Below, piece by piece: positions 31,500 through 34,802 of a stretch of DNA of 34,802 nucleotides. The notes under the pieces are model-generated. The model worked only from the letters and a program-made list of their open reading frames with translations, had not been told where the DNA came from and made no database searches. Every line of letters begins with the position of its first letter. Position 1 is the stretch's first letter. The position numbers and the translations under genes are program-made. The stretch comes from RUG714 sp964623515 (GTDB lineage: Bacteria; Bacillota; Clostridia; Oscillospirales; Acutalibacteraceae). Location: assembly GCA_964623515.1 (NCBI GenBank), contig CAZURV010000017.1:1-34802 (forward strand). The letters are read 5' to 3'.

Positions 31500-33071
31500 T
31501 CACCTATCTACTCTTTTTATTTTTTTGCTTGTGTTTTTTTCAAAAGGTTCGTCACGAAGAATAATTTTATTAATATTCTTATATGCAGGTAACAAAACAT
31601 TAATCTTATTAATATCTGACTGAAGTTGTGCTTCTGTAACAGAATGAATATCTTTATCAATATATATTTCTGCCATTATCAAGTTGTTTTTGCCATACAC
31701 AACAGCTTCAGTAACATAGGGAATATTATATAAAAGTTCTTCAAGCTCTTCGGCTGATACATTTTTACCGTTATCAAGGATAATCAGATTCTTTTTTCGT
31801 CCGGTTATGAATATAAATCTGTCTTTATCTACATAGCCTAAATCTCCTGTTTTGAACCAACCTTCACAGAAAGATTTCTCAGTTTCTTTTGAGTTATTAT
31901 AATAACCCGTTGCAACGGATACACCTTTTGCCCATATCTCGCCGTCCACTATCTTTACTTCGCACTTATCAACAATTTTACCCACAGAACCGGGTCGGTG
32001 ATAATAATCAAAATTTACGGTTAAGAGTGGAGAACACTCGGTTAATCCATAGCCTTGGAACAAATTTATGCCGATGCCGTTATATTTGTTGATAAGCTCC
32101 TCTTTAAGTGGTGCGCCGCCACACATGAGTATTCTCAGGTTACCGCCAAACGCAGCTTTGATTTCTTTTAAAAACAGATTGCTTATATTGATTTTGAGCT
32201 TAAAAAATAATTTTGTCAGTTTCGTGGCAAAGGCGAAAAGCTTTTTCTTGTCTTTCTCTTTTACCGCCTGTTCAACCTTTTCATATAATTTTTCGGCAAT
32301 TAGCGGAACAACAAACATAACAGTGGGTTTATATTCTTTAAATTCTCGTTGCAAATATTTTAAACCGGAACTAATACAAATCGTTACACCTTTATATGCC
32401 ATACCAAGTATTGTGCAAGTAAATTCATACGCATGATTTAACGGCAAAACCGACATTATTACGTCTTTTCCGTGTTTTACATTTACTGCACCCAACCCTT
32501 GTAAAACATTGTTAGCAATATTCCTTTGAGTTAACATTACTCCCTTGCTTTTTCCGGTTGTGCCTGAAGTAAAAACAATAGTGGATAATTTGTCAGGATC
32601 TACCTCGGGAAGAGGGACTTCAATGTGGGTATCTGTTAACAAATCAAGCATAGCAATAATTTTTAATTTTGTACAGTCACTTATTTTCAGTACAACATCA
32701 GCGTACTCTTCATCAAACACTAAGCAGTCAACATCTGCTTGAATTATTTGAGCTGTCAATTCATCAGCCGTGAGTTCTTTATCTAACGGAACAATAACTA
32801 ATCCGGCAAAAACAGTTCCGAGATATGTAATAATCCACTCATAACTTGATGCACCCAATACAGCAATATGTTTAACCGTTGGATTTTGCAATAAAAGATT
32901 TTTAGCGCAAATCTTGCTGTCAGAGAGCAAATCATTATAAGATTTTTCTCTAAGCTTTCTTTTGTGTTTATATTTAACAGCTATTGCATCTTTGTAAATT
33001 CTGCTTGAACGTTTTATAATTTCAACGATAGAATTTACAGGATCGTTCTTATAAAAACTGTATTTTTTCAT
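31500..33071 (-). CDS. AMP-dependent acyl ligase (long-chain acyl-CoA/ACP synthetase family)
   Basis: Adenylating enzyme of the ANL superfamily, 523 aa. Motifs are the phosphate loop FTSGTTGKSKGVML, the A5-like QGYGLTECSPLL, the hinge GWFKTGDLGYVDKDRFIFITGRKK region and the terminal lysine segment EKNTSKKIKR. The overall pattern is FadD/long-chain type, so it likely loads a fatty acid onto the neighbouring ACP; loading CoA instead is the alternative. I start at ATG 33071: it has AGGTGA directly upstream, and the NRPS stop TGA lies in that same stretch. A longer in-frame start at 33113 would overlap the NRPS gene. Confidence 0.9.
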   Translation of the reverse strand: MKKYSFYKNDPVNSIVEIIKRSSRIYKDAIAVKYKHKRKLREKSYNDLLSDSKICAKNLLLQNPTVKHIAVLGASSYEWIITYLGTVFAGLVIVPLDKELTADELTAQIIQADVDCLVFDEEYADVVLKISDCTKLKIIAMLDLLTDTHIEVPLPEVDPDKLSTIVFTSGTTGKSKGVMLTQRNIANNVLQGLGAVNVKHGKDVIMSVLPLNHAYEFTCTILGMAYKGVTICISSGLKYLQREFKEYKPTVMFVVPLIAEKLYEKVEQAVKEKDKKKLFAFATKLTKLFFKLKINISNLFLKEIKAAFGGNLRILMCGGAPLKEELINKYNGIGINLFQGYGLTECSPLLTVNFDYYHRPGSVGKIVDKCEVKIVDGEIWAKGVSVATGYYNNSKETEKSFCEGWFKTGDLGYVDKDRFIFITGRKKNLIILDNGKNVSAEELEELLYNIPYVTEAVVYGKNNLIMAEIYIDKDIHSVTEAQLQSDINKINVLLPAYKNINKIILRDEPFEKNTSKKIKRVDR

Positions 33072-33075
33072 TTCT

Positions 33076-34802
33076 TCACCTAAAGTATCCAATTTTTCTA
33101 AAATACTCAACATACTTTCTCAAATATTCAATCCCGATATCCGACCACTCAAAACCAAGCTGTTTTAAATACTGCACAGTGAAATCATTTTCAATACGGA
33201 TATTGCTGTCGTAGTTGAGACGGTCGTTTTCGTCCATATCATTGATAAATGTTTCAAAGACGTGTTCCATGCCGCTTTGCTTGGCAGTAGCACGCAAGGC
33301 TTCGGTAAATTCCTTACCGTCTACAGCTTGCAGATTAAACCCGAGGGCATTAAAGTATTCAAGCAATTTATCCATATATACTACTTTCGTACTGTTTATA
33401 TGGAACACCGTTTGTTCTGTGCTAAAATGCCGCGCGATCGTCATAACAGCCTTTGACGCTTCATCAATCGGCGTAAATTCAGCATACAAATCAATTAAAT
33501 ACTCAGGCGCAACGCCTAATTCTAAAATTGCTTTTATTCTTTTAAGAAATGCGTTGCTTTCATAATTTTTCTGAAACTGCCCGTCAGATATTCTGTTTGT
33601 CAGTTGACCCATACGCATAATATTGGCTTTGAGGCCGTTTGACATAGCATCAAGAACAGCTTTTTCAGCCTCAAATTTACTTCTGCTGTAAACATTATCA
33701 AGAGGTTGACCGATATACAAGCTACTCTCATAGAAGTGCAATTCTTTCTCGCTGATATAGCCTGTAAACTCATCGGCAAAGCTGTTTCCTGAAACGCTTA
33801 TGGTTGAAATATGAATAAGTTTTGCTTCGGATTTTTCGCAAAATTCAATAAGCCGTTTTGTCGTTTCAACATTAGCTTCATAGAAATACTTGTATGAACC
33901 ATAATGCTTAACGCTTGCGGCGCAATTGATAACCGTTTGAACTTCGCTAAGCAATACATCATACTTGTCTTGTGAAATTCCAAACATATCATTTCGCAAA
34001 TCTGCGCAGATAACCTTGATTCTGTCGCAATTTTTATACTTATTGCCGAAATAGAAATTCAGTAGTTCTGTCAATCTGTTTTCAGCATTTTCCTGTGACT
34101 TGCCACGCACTAAACAATAAGCCGTTCCGCTATTGTTATCAAGATAGTCGGCAAGAATATGGATGCCTAAATATCCTGTTGCACCGGCAAGCAGAATATT
34201 ACCAACCTCGCACTCTTGCGGAGCAGATATGTTTTTCATTGTATTTTTAGCAAGAATTTTATTAACCTCACTAAAATCAACATCTGCAAAGGATATTTCT
34301 TGCTTATTGCCGCTTTCAATGCACTCATAAAGCTGTTTTACTGTTGGATAATCAAAAACATTTTGCAGATTGAAATAAATGCCATCATTATGTGCTTTTG
34401 AAACAAATTCGATAGCTTTTAGAGAGTCACCGCCCAAATCAAAGAAATCGTCTGTAATTCCGACAGGAGAGATGCCTAAAACAACCTCTATCAAACGGCA
34501 AAGTTCTTTTTGCATTTGTGTTTCGGGTGCTACATACTCGGTATCGTTTGTGATGTTTTCTAGATCAATTTCAGGCAACGCTTTACGATTGATTTTACCG
34601 CTTGAAGTTAATGGCATTTCATTGAGGTGAGTGAAAATGTGTGGTAACATATATTTCGGCAGTTTTTTGCCGATGTGATTGCGGATTTCTTTGGAATCAA
34701 TTTCATCGCCTGTATAGAAAGCACAGATAAGCTGTCTGCCTTCATTGTTTTTGCGCACAACAACAGCCTGTGAAATACCTTTCACAGACAGCATTGCATT
34801 TT
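33076..34802 (-). CDS. NRPS C-terminal part: adenylation tail, carrier domain and thioester reductase domain (5' end outside window)
   Basis: Non-ribosomal peptide synthetase whose N-terminal modules lie beyond the right edge. Going from the edge: the end of an adenylation domain, with the A10 lysine in LTSSGKINRKALP; a peptidyl carrier domain with the phosphopantetheine serine in DDFFDLGGDSLKAIE; then an NAD(P)H-dependent terminal reductase (Lys2/CarA type) with the Rossmann loop GATGYLG and the catalytic pair in VYSRSKFEAE (YxxxK). Reductive release yields an aldehyde (or alcohol). The whole cluster runs on one strand with the ligase start 4 nt after this stop codon. No thioesterase is seen. 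Confidence 0.92.
   Translation of the reverse strand, partial: NAMLSVKGISQAVVVRKNNEGRQLICAFYTGDEIDSKEIRNHIGKKLPKYMLPHIFTHLNEMPLTSSGKINRKALPEIDLENITNDTEYVAPETQMQKELCRLIEVVLGISPVGITDDFFDLGGDSLKAIEFVSKAHNDGIYFNLQNVFDYPTVKQLYECIESGNKQEISFADVDFSEVNKILAKNTMKNISAPQECEVGNILLAGATGYLGIHILADYLDNNSGTAYCLVRGKSQENAENRLTELLNFYFGNKYKNCDRIKVICADLRNDMFGISQDKYDVLLSEVQTVINCAASVKHYGSYKYFYEANVETTKRLIEFCEKSEAKLIHISTISVSGNSFADEFTGYISEKELHFYESSLYIGQPLDNVYSRSKFEAEKAVLDAMSNGLKANIMRMGQLTNRISDGQFQKNYESNAFLKRIKAILELGVAPEYLIDLYAEFTPIDEASKAVMTIARHFSTEQTVFHINSTKVVYMDKLLEYFNALGFNLQAVDGKEFTEALRATAKQSGMEHVFETFINDMDENDRLNYDSNIRIENDFTVQYLKQLGFEWSDIGIEYLRKYVEYFRKIGYFR

Noticed and set aside
1..34802. CRISPR arrays, prophage genes, insertion-sequence transposases
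   Set aside because: No regularly spaced repeats, phage structural genes or intact transposase were found; xerD looks like a housekeeping recombinase.

Overview
The window comes from a low-GC, spore-forming Bacillota, most likely a Clostridia/Oscillospirales gut-type bacterium (Ruminococcus-like). The evidence is the sporulation set (SigG, an uninterrupted SigK, YlmC/YmxH, SpoIIM and CwlD homologues), AT-rich intergenic DNA, canonical TTGACA/TATAAT promoters, strong GGAGG ribosome sites and frequent TTG/GTG starts. The genus is inferred from gene content only.

Layout. 1-55 is the truncated end of a tRNA-Gly gene. A divergent promoter drives the spermidine/putrescine importer potABCD (245-4188), whose genes overlap by ATGA or similar junctions. 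Then come tRNA-Leu(GAG), tRNA-Leu(CAG), a YitT/YczE-type membrane protein, tRNA-Lys and a WYL regulator. A long operon (6964-12560) holds thymidylate kinase, a DUF2156-type protein, a GNAT, a DJ-1 protein, mltG and a U32 (TrhP-like) protein. It is followed by a structured RNA (6S-like by my hand fold) with its own terminator, and by a class B penicillin-binding protein. Convergent sigG, divergent ylmC, rpsB-tsf, the lysine/diaminopimelate operon asd-dapA-dapB (minus), queA-tgt (queuosine), yajC with a TIGR04086-type membrane protein, and spoIIM follow.

From about 24300 the DNA becomes a patchwork. It holds a broken HTH-like gene, a complete SAM-I riboswitch with promoter and terminator but no intact target gene, xerD, an AT-rich 0.5 kb stretch, the 3' remnant of a GNAT gene, then radA-cwlD, sigK and a deoxyinosine/uracil-DNA glycosylase. 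After another decayed stretch (30135-30685), the right edge is a minus-strand biosynthetic cluster: the C-terminal part of an NRPS ending in a thioester-reductase domain, an acyl-AMP ligase, an acyl carrier protein and a 4'-phosphopantetheinyl transferase.

Most notable: (1) the NRPS-reductase/ligase/ACP/PPTase set, which fits an N-acyl peptide aldehyde pathway; (2) the orphan SAM riboswitch, followed by a short broken ORF that resembles a second broken ORF 5.7 kb away; (3) leader hairpins that would bury the start codon of sigG and the Shine-Dalgarno of sigK, suggesting translational tuning of both late sporulation sigma factors. All database identities here are from memory of the families; no search was run.
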